Assembly: GCA_963650135.1 (NCBI GenBank)
Contig: CAVJLG010000115.1
Coordinates: 1-5,169, forward strand
Length of the DNA stretch: 5,169 nucleotides
Direction: 5' to 3'
Origin: HGM13006 sp963650135
Lineage (GTDB): Bacteria; Bacillota; Clostridia; Oscillospirales; Oscillospiraceae
Below, piece after piece: positions 1 through 5,078 of this stretch (position 1 is its first letter; every line of letters begins with the position of its first letter). The translations under genes and the position numbers were made by a program. The notes below the pieces were generated by a model that saw only the letters and a list, made by a program, of their open reading frames with translations, was not told where the DNA came from and did not search any database.

Positions 1-13
1 CTTATCTCCACCA
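1..13 (+). tRNA. 3' end of a tRNA (probably tRNA-Ala) or of tmRNA, partial
   Basis: The window opens with CTTATCTCCACCA, which reads as two T-stem bases, a 7-nt acceptor 3' strand (TATCTCC), discriminator A and an encoded CCA. The CTCC-ACCA ending is compatible with a 5' strand of GGGGATA carrying a G3-U70 pair. That pair is the alanine identity element, found in tRNA-Ala and in many tmRNAs. The rest of the gene lies outside the window, so the amino acid cannot be proved. A terminator follows at once and an integrase gene ends about 140 bases away, which fits a tRNA/tmRNA 3' end used as an integration site. Confidence 0.6.
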
Positions 14-18
14 ACTTT

Positions 19-52
19 AAGACCTGAAATCGTAGGATTTCGGGTCTTTTTT
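19..52 (+). terminator. Intrinsic terminator downstream of the tRNA/tmRNA end
   Basis: A 13-bp stem (arms 19-31 and 36-48, with one G-U pair) closes a 4-nt loop GTAG and runs into TTTTTT at 47-52. It acts on plus-strand transcripts, so it ends the tRNA/tmRNA transcript. The opposite strand has no T-run after the hairpin, so it is not a good terminator for the leftward integrase transcript. Confidence 0.88.
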
Positions 53-112
53 CTGCGTTTTTAGAATTTTTTGCGTGATTTTGCAGAGAGCAGATGAAAG
101 CGAAAGTCCAGT

Positions 113-134
113 TGACCAGAATTCTGACCAGAAT
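113..134. repeat. Tandem 10-bp direct repeat TGACCAGAAT, candidate integrase/excisionase arm site
   Basis: TGACCAGAAT occurs at 113-122 and again at 125-134, a 12-base period close to one helical turn. The pair lies between the 3' end of the integrase gene and the tRNA/tmRNA end, where arm-type binding sites of tyrosine recombinases are usually found. The repeat is directly visible; the binding role is inference from position. Confidence 0.5.
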
Positions 135-154
135 AGCCTTATCATGTTATGTAC

Positions 155-1288
155 CTATTTGACTGAAAACGTCTCGCTGAATTTCTGCGTAGCGGACTGC
201 CGGACAGATTCCTGCACATGGAGATAATGCTGGGTCATGTCGATATCCGCATGGCCCACAATGCTCTGAATCGTGGACAGATCCACCCCCAGCGCCTGCA
301 TCTGGCTCACATAGGTGTGGCGGCAGGAATGCGGCGTCAGCACCCGGACATTGGGAATGCGATCCAGATATGCCTTGAAGGTGTTGCGAAAATACGAGGG
401 ATTGCAGGGCTGCCCTACCTTCCCCACCTCCCAGATAAACCGGCGGGTAGTATTCCGGAGCTGCACGGCGCAGTACCGGACGTTCTCTGGAACCGGCACA
501 TCCCGAATGCTGTCTCTGGACTTGGGCATTCCAATATGGGGCGTACCCTTGACCAGATTCACTGCCTGACGGATGTAGATGTAGGAGCCGTCCGGCGTGA
601 TGTGCCGGGGTTCCAGCGCAAGAATCTCCTGCATCCGCATCCCGGTTGCCAGCATCAGGCGGATACTCCAGCCCATTCGGTCATCGGGCAACTGCTTCAT
701 GAGCAGCGTCACCTCATCGGCGGTAAAGGCATCCTTGGGGCGTTTCAGCCCGGTGGACTTCATCTTTTCCGCAAAGCGCACCGGATTCTTTCGGATCAGG
801 TCGTTGGCCTCCGCCTTGTTCATGATCTGATAGAGCATCCCCCGGCACTTGGCAAGGGTGGAATCGGACTTGCCGTCCTTCCGGAGCTGCTGCAAGAACT
901 GCTCCACATCCACCGGTTTGATGTCCATAATGGCCTTGTTGCGGAACGCCTGATTTAGAATGTTCAGGCTGTAGCGATAGCTTTCGCGGGTGGTGGGCGA
1001 GATACTTGTAAGGTGCCCCGTATACCACTGCTCTGACCAGACCTCAAAGGTCAGCTTGGCATCCAGCTTTAACCCGGCATCCAGCGCCGTGCGGTACTCC
1101 TGCACCTTCTGCTTGACTTCCTTCTGGGTTTTGCCGTAAAAGCTCTTGTATTTGCGTTTCCCGTTGGGGAAATATCCATCCATAATGGTGCATTCCCATC
1201 GTCCGTCTGTGCGGCGGCGCAGGGAACCTTCACCGTTGGAACGTTTTTTTTGACAAAATATCTCCTTTCCGTGCTTGATATGTTTCAC
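155..1288 (-). CDS. int: Tyrosine-type site-specific recombinase/integrase
   Basis: This is a phage/Tn916-type integrase that would insert and excise the element by site-specific recombination in the cytoplasm. In the 377-aa reading it has an N-terminal arm-binding region (SNGEGSLRRRTDGRWE, about 17-32), a SAM-like core-binding domain (about 75-170) and a catalytic domain (about 185-360). Catalytic residues visible are R218 (ATGMRMQE), K256 as likely beta-hairpin lysine, H320-x-x-R323 (HSCRH), H346 (VGHADI) and nucleophile Y355 (TQHYLHV). The set is complete, so the protein looks active. The start is problematic: the only in-frame start is a GTG at 1288 without a ribosome binding site. A good AAGGAG at 1262-1267 lies inside the frame, 5 bases before a TTG (1254-1256). 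That TTG would give the family-typical MSKKRSNGEG start (366 aa) if the A8 tract at 1244-1251 had seven A's. The gene ends next to the tRNA/tmRNA end and follows the DUF6076-like gene on the same strand. Confidence 0.95.
   Translation of the reverse strand: MKHIKHGKEIFCQKKRSNGEGSLRRRTDGRWECTIMDGYFPNGKRKYKSFYGKTQKEVKQKVQEYRTALDAGLKLDAKLTFEVWSEQWYTGHLTSISPTTRESYRYSLNILNQAFRNKAIMDIKPVDVEQFLQQLRKDGKSDSTLAKCRGMLYQIMNKAEANDLIRKNPVRFAEKMKSTGLKRPKDAFTADEVTLLMKQLPDDRMGWSIRLMLATGMRMQEILALEPRHITPDGSYIYIRQAVNLVKGTPHIGMPKSRDSIRDVPVPENVRYCAVQLRNTTRRFIWEVGKVGQPCNPSYFRNTFKAYLDRIPNVRVLTPHSCRHTYVSQMQALGVDLSTIQSIVGHADIDMTQHYLHVQESVRQSATQKFSETFSVK
1262..1267 (-). promoter_or_regulatory. Strong ribosome binding site AAGGAG out of frame with the integrase body
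   Basis: On the minus strand AAGGAG is followed by a 5-base spacer and TTG at 1256-1254. Read as written, that TTG makes only an 8-codon peptide (MSKKTFQR) before a TGA. Removing one base from the following A8 run (1244-1251) joins it to the integrase frame. The motif and spacing are seen; that it is the native integrase start is inferred from the usual N-terminus of this family. Confidence 0.65.
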
Positions 1289-1296
1289 TGTAAATC

Positions 1297-1324
1297 ATAA
1301 TAAAGCAATATGGGCTTATGCTAA
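1297..1324 (-). promoter_or_regulatory. Weak candidate promoter for the integrase
   Basis: In the 68-base gap upstream of the integrase, the minus strand carries TTAGCA (1324-1319) and TATTAT (1302-1297) with a 16-base spacer. The -10 is fair and the -35 poor. Placement just ahead of the integrase leader is sensible, but cotranscription with the DUF6076-like gene is equally possible because no terminator separates them. Confidence 0.3.
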
Positions 1325-1356
1325 TTGCAGAGGCTCATTTTTGCTTTATGAGACTT

Positions 1357-2382
1357 CTAGTTGATTTTGTCCTGGTCAAGCCAGGCCACAAACTCCTCCA
1401 AAGAGAGCTTGCCCGCCACGCACAAATCCCGCTTTTCACGGGCCTCCTTCGACCACTGAGAGAACTCCTCCTTGGTCATGATGCCGTAGCGGATGCGGGC
1501 GTTGTGGGCCTTGTAGGAGCGCTTATATTCCCGGACTGCCGGGTCCTCCAGCTTGCGCTTTTCATATAACCGAAAGGCACCAGCGGTTCGACAGGTCTTG
1601 TCGGAGCCATCAATGGGGCGCTCACAATACTCCACCTTGCTGTTGCCGGTAAAGCCGAAATACTTTCCGCAGAACTTGCAGGTGCGGAACCGCAGATTCT
1701 CCTGCAAATACCGGGTGAGCAGGAAATGAACCAAATCCTCCGGCTCCAGACAGTTGATAACCTCTGTGATAAAGAAGGTCTGGGGTGCGGGCTTCTGCTC
1801 CGGGGCGAACATCAGTTCCTCCAGATTGTCGTATAGACAGCGCTGGGGGCCGCCCTTGTGGACTTCCTCCAAGCTGACCATCTGGAACCGGAGCATGGGA
1901 TAGGTGGCGGCATCCTTGAACTGGGCGCTCATATACCGCTGCTGCATATCCTGATTGGCATCGGTTTCAAAGAAATCTGCGGATAGCTGCCGAAGCCAAG
2001 GCTGGATGGTGCGATAGTAGTCTGCCTGACGCTCCAGCGGTTCCGTGGTCAGCCGCTGTCCCTGCTCGTGAATCAGGTGCATCTGCTCCAGAGACGCGGA
2101 CAGCGGGGCCAGCAGCGGGCTTTTCTTGAGCCAAAAGCTGGTGTAGTCAAACAGCGCCTGAAAATGCGGCACAACCTCCCGATTGTCGTTGATGGCTTCT
2201 ATGTGCGTGCTGATTTCGCGGAAGTGTTTGGATAGGAAGGACAGATCCAGATACACAAAATCAGAGATTGCGGTGCCCAGCGGATACTCCTTGTGCCAAC
2301 AGTCGTAAAACGGAACCGCCTGATTCTTGTCTATGGTGCGAATCTCAAAGCACTCTGTTTTTGCGTCCGCATAGGCGGAAAC
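1357..2382 (-). CDS. DUF6076-type protein with Cys4 zinc-binding motif, N-terminally truncated
   Basis: No biochemical role is known to me for this family. About 341 residues are readable. The N-terminal part holds a conserved-looking KEYPLGTAISDFVYLDL segment (plus coordinates about 2235-2290), then a long helical middle. Near the C-terminus is a probable zinc site: CKFCGKYF (1657-1680), YCERP (about 1615-1629) and TCR (about 1588-1596), giving CxxC...C...C. The C-terminal tail is highly charged (EKRKLEDPAVREYKRSYKAH), suggesting nucleic-acid or protein contact. The frame has no ATG, GTG or TTG before the region becomes antisense to the HTH gene near 2383. The open frame continues to 3171 only as a shadow of the opposite-strand genes. 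The true start therefore appears lost, probably only a few codons upstream of FEIRTID (about 2330-2349). It lies 68 bases upstream of the integrase on the same strand and may be cotranscribed with it. Family assignment rests on recalled motif pattern. Confidence 0.7.
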   Translation of the reverse strand, partial: VSAYADAKTECFEIRTIDKNQAVPFYDCWHKEYPLGTAISDFVYLDLSFLSKHFREISTHIEAINDNREVVPHFQALFDYTSFWLKKSPLLAPLSASLEQMHLIHEQGQRLTTEPLERQADYYRTIQPWLRQLSADFFETDANQDMQQRYMSAQFKDAATYPMLRFQMVSLEEVHKGGPQRCLYDNLEELMFAPEQKPAPQTFFITEVINCLEPEDLVHFLLTRYLQENLRFRTCKFCGKYFGFTGNSKVEYCERPIDGSDKTCRTAGAFRLYEKRKLEDPAVREYKRSYKAHNARIRYGIMTKEEFSQWSKEAREKRDLCVAGKLSLEEFVAWLDQDKIN

Positions 2383-2388
2383 CCATTT
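2350..2388. other. Head-to-head junction between two start-less divergent genes
   Basis: The minus-strand DUF6076-like gene and the plus-strand HTH gene meet here 5' end to 5' end with no intergenic space. Neither has a convincing start codon and no promoter can be seen for either. The simplest reading is a deletion that removed the shared promoter region and both start codons. An assembly misjoin is the alternative. The exact breakpoint cannot be fixed from this sequence alone. Confidence 0.55.
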
Positions 2389-2555
2389 TGAATGCGGATC
2401 AGCTGGCAGAGATTTTGGGCATTTCCAGGGCGGGCGCTTATCAGCTCTTGCATCAGGAGGGGTTCCCGACCTTACATATCGGAAAGCGGATGCTGGTGCC
2501 GAAGGACAAACTGATTGCGTGGATCGACCACAACACAGGTGGGCGCTATGTCTAA
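2388..2555 (+). CDS. Excisionase-family helix-turn-helix DNA-binding protein, 5' end uncertain or lost
   Basis: The readable protein (about 55 residues) is a single MerR-like/excisionase HTH domain: NADQLAEILGISRAGAYQLL forms the HTH, then FPTLHIGKRMLVPKDKL forms the wing, and it ends IDHNTGGRYV. Such small proteins bind DNA as excisionases or regulators in clostridial mobile elements and commonly precede the repA gene, as here. The only usable in-frame start close to the domain is TTG at 2388, with a weak AGGCGG (2373-2378) ahead. Relatives usually have several more N-terminal residues including ATG, and the HTH similarity may begin slightly upstream (RRKPILNADQ). Upstream sequence is the divergent DUF6076-like gene with no intergenic promoter region. 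The stop overlaps the repA start by 8 bases, indicating translational coupling. The domain call is firm; whether this copy is expressed is uncertain. Confidence 0.75.
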   Translation: MNADQLAEILGISRAGAYQLLHQEGFPTLHIGKRMLVPKDKLIAWIDHNTGGRYV

Positions 2556-3057
2556 GCGCAGCGAGATCCCGCCCACGGAGTTTCTCACCCGAAACAGCCG
2601 TCTGCCAATCTATATGCCCTACCCAAAGTTCCTGCTGGACAGCGGCATGAACGAAACCACACAGCTCCTCTATGTGCTGCTGTATGATCGGGCCAGACTG
2701 TCCATGCAGAACCACGGCTGGACGGACGCACAGGGCCATGTCTATATCTACTTCTCTATTCATAGCATGGCGTTGGCGCTGGGGAAAAGCGAAACCACGG
2801 TGAAGCACGCCCTTTCCGTGCTGGTGCAGCAGGACCTGATTGTTCGGGTGCGTCAGGGCGTGGGGCGGGCCAGCCGCATCTATGTGAAGATCATCGCTGG
2901 GGCAGAAAATGACCCGCATGACAGCCAGAAAACAGCCGGTCACGCAGGCGATATTCTGCCCACTAATAAGAATATAGGAAGAAAAACGAAGAGGAAAGAA
3001 GCAACTGAAAGGCAGAATGTGCGGAGCTATGATTGCAGCGAGGAGGACAGCCTGTGA
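2548..3057 (+). CDS. repA: RepA_N-domain replication initiator protein, short form
   Basis: This 169-aa protein resembles the N-terminal domain of replication initiators of low-GC Gram-positive plasmids and integrative elements, which bind the origin and start replication of the circular form. The segment EIPPTEFLTRNSRLPIYMPY (about 6-25) is the family's typical opening. It is followed by a winged-helix region (about 35-115) with TTQLLYVLLYDRARLS, a GWTD...GHVYIYFSI strand segment and a recognition-helix-like KSETTVKHALSVL. The tail after about 120 is polar and basic (GRKTKRKEATERQN) with no recognisable domain. Longer relatives carry a C-terminal domain that is missing here, though short forms are also known. 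The ATG at 2548 was chosen over an in-frame ATG at 2515 because homology begins there, AGGTGG precedes it, and it overlaps the HTH stop by 8 bases. The stop overlaps the dnaC-like start as GTGA. Confidence 0.88.
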   Translation: MSKRSEIPPTEFLTRNSRLPIYMPYPKFLLDSGMNETTQLLYVLLYDRARLSMQNHGWTDAQGHVYIYFSIHSMALALGKSETTVKHALSVLVQQDLIVRVRQGVGRASRIYVKIIAGAENDPHDSQKTAGHAGDILPTNKNIGRKTKRKEATERQNVRSYDCSEEDSL

Positions 3058-3899
3058 CCAACTTAAGCGAAATACTAGCTCAGTCCATCCCAGCAGTAAC
3101 GCCACAAGCGCTGGACACCTATGAGAATCCTGCGGACGGCCTTCTGTACTGCTCTTGTTGCCACACCCCAAGACAGGCGAAGATTTCGTTTCCCGGCAAG
3201 GAGATGGTGGTGGATGTGCTCTGCCAATGCCAAAAGCAGCGGCGGGATCAGGAGATTGCAGCGCGAAAGCGACAGGAACTGATGGACTTTGTTACCGGTA
3301 TGCGGGCAAACAGCCTCCAGAACGCCAATCTCCGGGAGTACACCTTTGAACACGATTTGGGCTACACACCGGAACTAACGCTGGCAAAGCGGTATGTAGA
3401 ACAGTGGGACTCCATGAAGGCGCAGAATATGGGGCTGCTCCTATGGGGCGGCATCGGAACCGGAAAATCCTTCTTTGCAGGCTGTATCGCCAACGCGCTG
3501 CTGGCCCAAGGCGTACCGGTGCTGATGACAAATTTTGCAAAGATTCTGGGGGCCGTCACCGGAATATACGGCATAGAACGGCAGCGTTTTCTTTCCAGTT
3601 TGAACGCTTATAGTCTGTTGATTCTGGATGATTTGGGTGCAGAACGGAATTCCAAGTATGCGCTGGAGCAGCTGTTTGGGGTGGTGGATTCCCGCTATCA
3701 AAGCCGAAAGCCCATGATCGTGACCACCAACTTGACGCTGGAGGAGCTCAAGCATCCGTTCGATTTGGCCCATGAGCGGATCTATGACCGGCTGCTGGAG
3801 CGGTGCGTTCCGGTGAAAATGAATGGGAAAAATATCCGAACGGTCCATGCCAAAGAGCTGCTTCAAACCGGGAAGCAAGTGCTCTGCGGAGATGTGTGA
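3054..3899 (+). CDS. DnaC-like AAA+ ATPase, helicase loader
   Basis: This 281-aa protein belongs to the DnaC/DnaI-like AAA+ helicase loaders, which use ATP to place the replicative helicase on the origin opened by the initiator. Visible parts: an N-terminal Cys cluster (YCSCCHTPRQ, 32-41, and LCQCQ, 56-60) likely binding zinc, as in DnaI-like loaders; Walker A GGIGTGKS (132-139); Walker B LLILDD (188-193); sensor-1 TTN (224-226); and an arginine-rich ERIYDRLLER (241-250) that would hold the arginine finger. All key ATPase residues are present. The GTG at 3054 was chosen because AGGAGG (3041-3046) lies 7 bases ahead and it overlaps the repA stop by 4 bases. The open frame extends upstream to a TTG at 3033 that lacks this support. 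Position after repA fits an element replication module. IstB-like transposition helpers share this fold, but no transposase is adjacent. Confidence 0.92.
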   Translation: MTNLSEILAQSIPAVTPQALDTYENPADGLLYCSCCHTPRQAKISFPGKEMVVDVLCQCQKQRRDQEIAARKRQELMDFVTGMRANSLQNANLREYTFEHDLGYTPELTLAKRYVEQWDSMKAQNMGLLLWGGIGTGKSFFAGCIANALLAQGVPVLMTNFAKILGAVTGIYGIERQRFLSSLNAYSLLILDDLGAERNSKYALEQLFGVVDSRYQSRKPMIVTTNLTLEELKHPFDLAHERIYDRLLERCVPVKMNGKNIRTVHAKELLQTGKQVLCGDV

Positions 3900-3900
3900 C

Positions 3901-3983
3901 TCGTATAGCAAGCATCGCCTTTGGACGCCCAAAGGCAGCCTGACAGGGGTGGGCCCCTGTAACCCCATAGATCGGAGGTCATA
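3901..3983. other. Candidate oriT/regulatory region with two perfect hairpins
   Basis: The 84-base gap between the dnaC-like gene and mobC contains two perfect inverted repeats. GCCTTTGG/CCAAAGGC occupies 3917-3924 and 3929-3936 with a 4-nt loop, and ACAGGGG/CCCCTGT occupies 3943-3949 and 3954-3960 with a 4-nt loop. Neither is followed by a T-run, so they are not ordinary terminators. Position directly ahead of mobC is where the transfer origin usually lies in mobilisable elements. The bottom strand next to the first hairpin reads ATGCTTGCTATA, loosely like CTTG-type nick regions of MOBP relaxases; that similarity is weak inference. An attenuator or mRNA-stability element ahead of mobC is the alternative. 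Confidence 0.5.
3974..3978 (+). promoter_or_regulatory. Ribosome binding site of mobC
   Basis: GGAGG sits 5 bases ahead of the ATG at 3984 and just 3' of the second hairpin, so folding of that hairpin leaves it accessible. It fixes the mobC start. Confidence 0.8.
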
Positions 3984-4295
3984 ATGCGAACAAGAAACAA
4001 CCGAATTTTTCTCCGCCTGACGGATACAGAGTTAGACCGCCTCAATACTGCCGTCCAGAAAAGCGGACTGAGCCGGGAGGTCTATTTGCGGAAGCTCATC
4101 GACGGGATTCAGCCCAGAGAATTGCCGCCACCGGACTTCTACCCGATGATGCGGCAGCTCTACTATTGCGGCAATGACCTCAACCAGATTGCGCGGAAGG
4201 CCCATGCGCTGGGGAGCATTGATGTGGAAAAGTATGATGAAGCAGTCAAGGAGTTCCGGAGGATCGTGGAGGAGATTAGCCGGAAGATGGTATAA
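3984..4295 (+). CDS. mobC: MobC-family relaxosome accessory protein
   Basis: This 103-aa protein resembles MobC mobilisation proteins, which bind oriT and help the relaxase nick DNA for conjugal transfer. The N-terminal RNNRIFLRLTDTELDRLN followed by SGLSREVYLRKLIDG (about 4-42) looks like a ribbon-helix-helix DNA-binding domain. The GNDLNQIARKAHALG segment (about 63-77) is the signature MobC motif, and the C-terminal part is a charged helix. Length is normal for the family. It follows the candidate oriT directly and is in line with the HTH-repA-dnaC operon. In related elements a relaxase gene normally follows; here an intrinsic terminator follows 5 bases after the stop and no relaxase is visible, so the protein may serve a relaxase encoded elsewhere or be a remnant. 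Confidence 0.88.
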   Translation: MRTRNNRIFLRLTDTELDRLNTAVQKSGLSREVYLRKLIDGIQPRELPPPDFYPMMRQLYYCGNDLNQIARKAHALGSIDVEKYDEAVKEFRRIVEEISRKMV

Positions 4296-4300
4296 TAGGG

Positions 4301-4343
4301 GTTCCGCCGGAGTTGCAAGGCTGCTGCTCCGGCGGGACTTTTT
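4301..4343 (+). terminator. Intrinsic terminator after mobC
   Basis: A 12-bp GC-rich stem (GTTCCGCCGGAG at 4301-4312 and CTCCGGCGGGAC at 4327-4338, one G-U pair) with a 14-nt loop is followed by TTTTT at 4339-4343. It starts 5 bases after the mobC stop and ends the rightward replication/mobilisation transcript. Confidence 0.85.
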
Positions 4344-4474
4344 CATAATTATGTGATTTTGAGGCGCATAAACCACAATAAAAATGTGATGAGGGAGAGA
4401 AATTTTTATTTCGTTGCAGCTTGGCGCGGTGGATTGACCGGAGGGGCATTGGAGCGAAATGGATTTAATTATGA
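4344..4474. other. Non-coding AT-rich gap between mobilisation module and kinase unit
   Basis: No supported gene is visible on either strand. The region shifts to lower GC than its neighbours. It contains only a small inverted repeat, GAAAT-TTTT-ATTTC, near 4400. No copy of the tRNA/tmRNA 3' end was found here, so it does not show an obvious element boundary. Confidence 0.5.
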
Positions 4475-4504
4475 TTGACAGATTTTTCTTTTCTATGATA
4501 TGAT
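4475..4504 (+). promoter_or_regulatory. Sigma-A-type promoter of the kinase unit
   Basis: A perfect -35 TTGACA (4475-4480) and a near-consensus -10 TATGAT (4499-4504) are separated by 18 bases. The kinase start lies about 32 bases past the -10. This makes the kinase genes a separate transcription unit from the mob operon, which is closed by the terminator at 4301-4343. Confidence 0.8.
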
Positions 4505-4536
4505 GAAGCCGAAAGATTTTCGTACATAGAAGGGGC

Positions 4537-5064
4537 GTGTCCAATGTGAACCATGACCAGAATCCACACAAACTCATCCTGCTCCGTGGCAACTCCGGCA
4601 GCGGCAAGACTACCCTTGCCCATATGCTCCAGCACAAGCTGGGCCGGGGCACGCTGGTGATCTCACAGGACGTGATCCGCCGAAATATGCTCTGGGCCAA
4701 AGATACCAAGGACGGCCCTGCGGTGCCCCTGCTGATAAACCTGGTGCGGTATGGACGTCAGCACTGTGAATATGTTATCCTGGAGGGCATCCTGTTTTCT
4801 GAAACCTACGAGGCGCTGTTCCGCTGCATTCAGTCGGAGTATTCCGCCGAGGACATTCATGCCTATTACTATGACATTCCCTTTGAGGAAACGCTGCGCC
4901 GTCATGAGACAAAGCCCAACCGGGCGGATTTCGGCCCAGAAGCCATGCGGGATTGGTGGAAGGAAAAGGACTATATTGGGTATCTTCCGGAGAAAATCCT
5001 CACGCAAAATATGACGTTGGAGGATGCCGCGGCGCGGATTTTGACGGATATACAGGTGCGGTAG
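4537..5064 (+). CDS. P-loop kinase-like NTPase (zeta/chloramphenicol-phosphotransferase-like), function unknown
   Basis: The 175-aa product is a small cytoplasmic P-loop kinase-fold protein of a type common in Bacillota and often loosely annotated as kinase or AAA ATPase. It has Walker A GNSGSGKT (18-25), a SQDVIRR segment (43-49) resembling the substrate-side D/R motif of zeta-like and nucleotide kinases, a Walker-B-like strand YVILEGIL (79-86), and a lid-like FEETLRRHETKP (116-127). The phospho-acceptor is unknown; antibiotic, nucleoside or sugar are all possible. Start choice is uncertain. GTG at 4537 has AAGGGG (4530-4535) only 1 base ahead, whereas GTG at 4546 (three codons later) has a 10-base spacer and may be the real start. 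It has its own promoter and is followed 14 bases later by another P-loop gene, suggesting one operon. Fold confidence is high; substrate is unknown. Confidence 0.82.
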   Translation: MSNVNHDQNPHKLILLRGNSGSGKTTLAHMLQHKLGRGTLVISQDVIRRNMLWAKDTKDGPAVPLLINLVRYGRQHCEYVILEGILFSETYEALFRCIQSEYSAEDIHAYYYDIPFEETLRRHETKPNRADFGPEAMRDWWKEKDYIGYLPEKILTQNMTLEDAAARILTDIQVR

Positions 5065-5078
5065 AATTGGAGGGAAAT

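Noticed and set aside
218..958. 246-codon plus-strand open frame opposite the integrase
   Set aside because: Shadow of the integrase, which carries a full catalytic residue set; no ribosome binding site or recognisable domain.
1318..1569. Small plus-strand open frame beginning in the integrase-DUF6076 gap
   Set aside because: Mostly antisense to the C-terminal coding region of the DUF6076-like gene; no ribosome binding site or motif.
2383..3171. Long minus-strand open frame continuing upstream of the DUF6076-like gene
   Set aside because: It is antisense to the HTH, repA and dnaC-like genes, which have clear family motifs and ribosome binding sites; its translation is Cys/His-rich and resembles no protein family.
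3917..3960. Twin hairpins as a transcription terminator after the dnaC-like gene
   Set aside because: Neither stem is followed by a run of T's, and mobC follows immediately in the same direction.
3441..3968. 175-codon minus-strand open frame opposite the dnaC-like gene
   Set aside because: Antisense to intact Walker A/B motifs on the plus strand and spans the hairpin region; no family resemblance.
4459..4503. Possible 14-codon leader peptide ahead of the kinase
   Set aside because: It overlaps the -35 and -10 boxes of the promoter at 4475-4504, so it would not be on that transcript.
4032..4709. 225-codon minus-strand open frame across mobC, the terminator and the kinase start
   Set aside because: It runs through a terminator and promoter of the opposite strand and is antisense to two recognisable genes.
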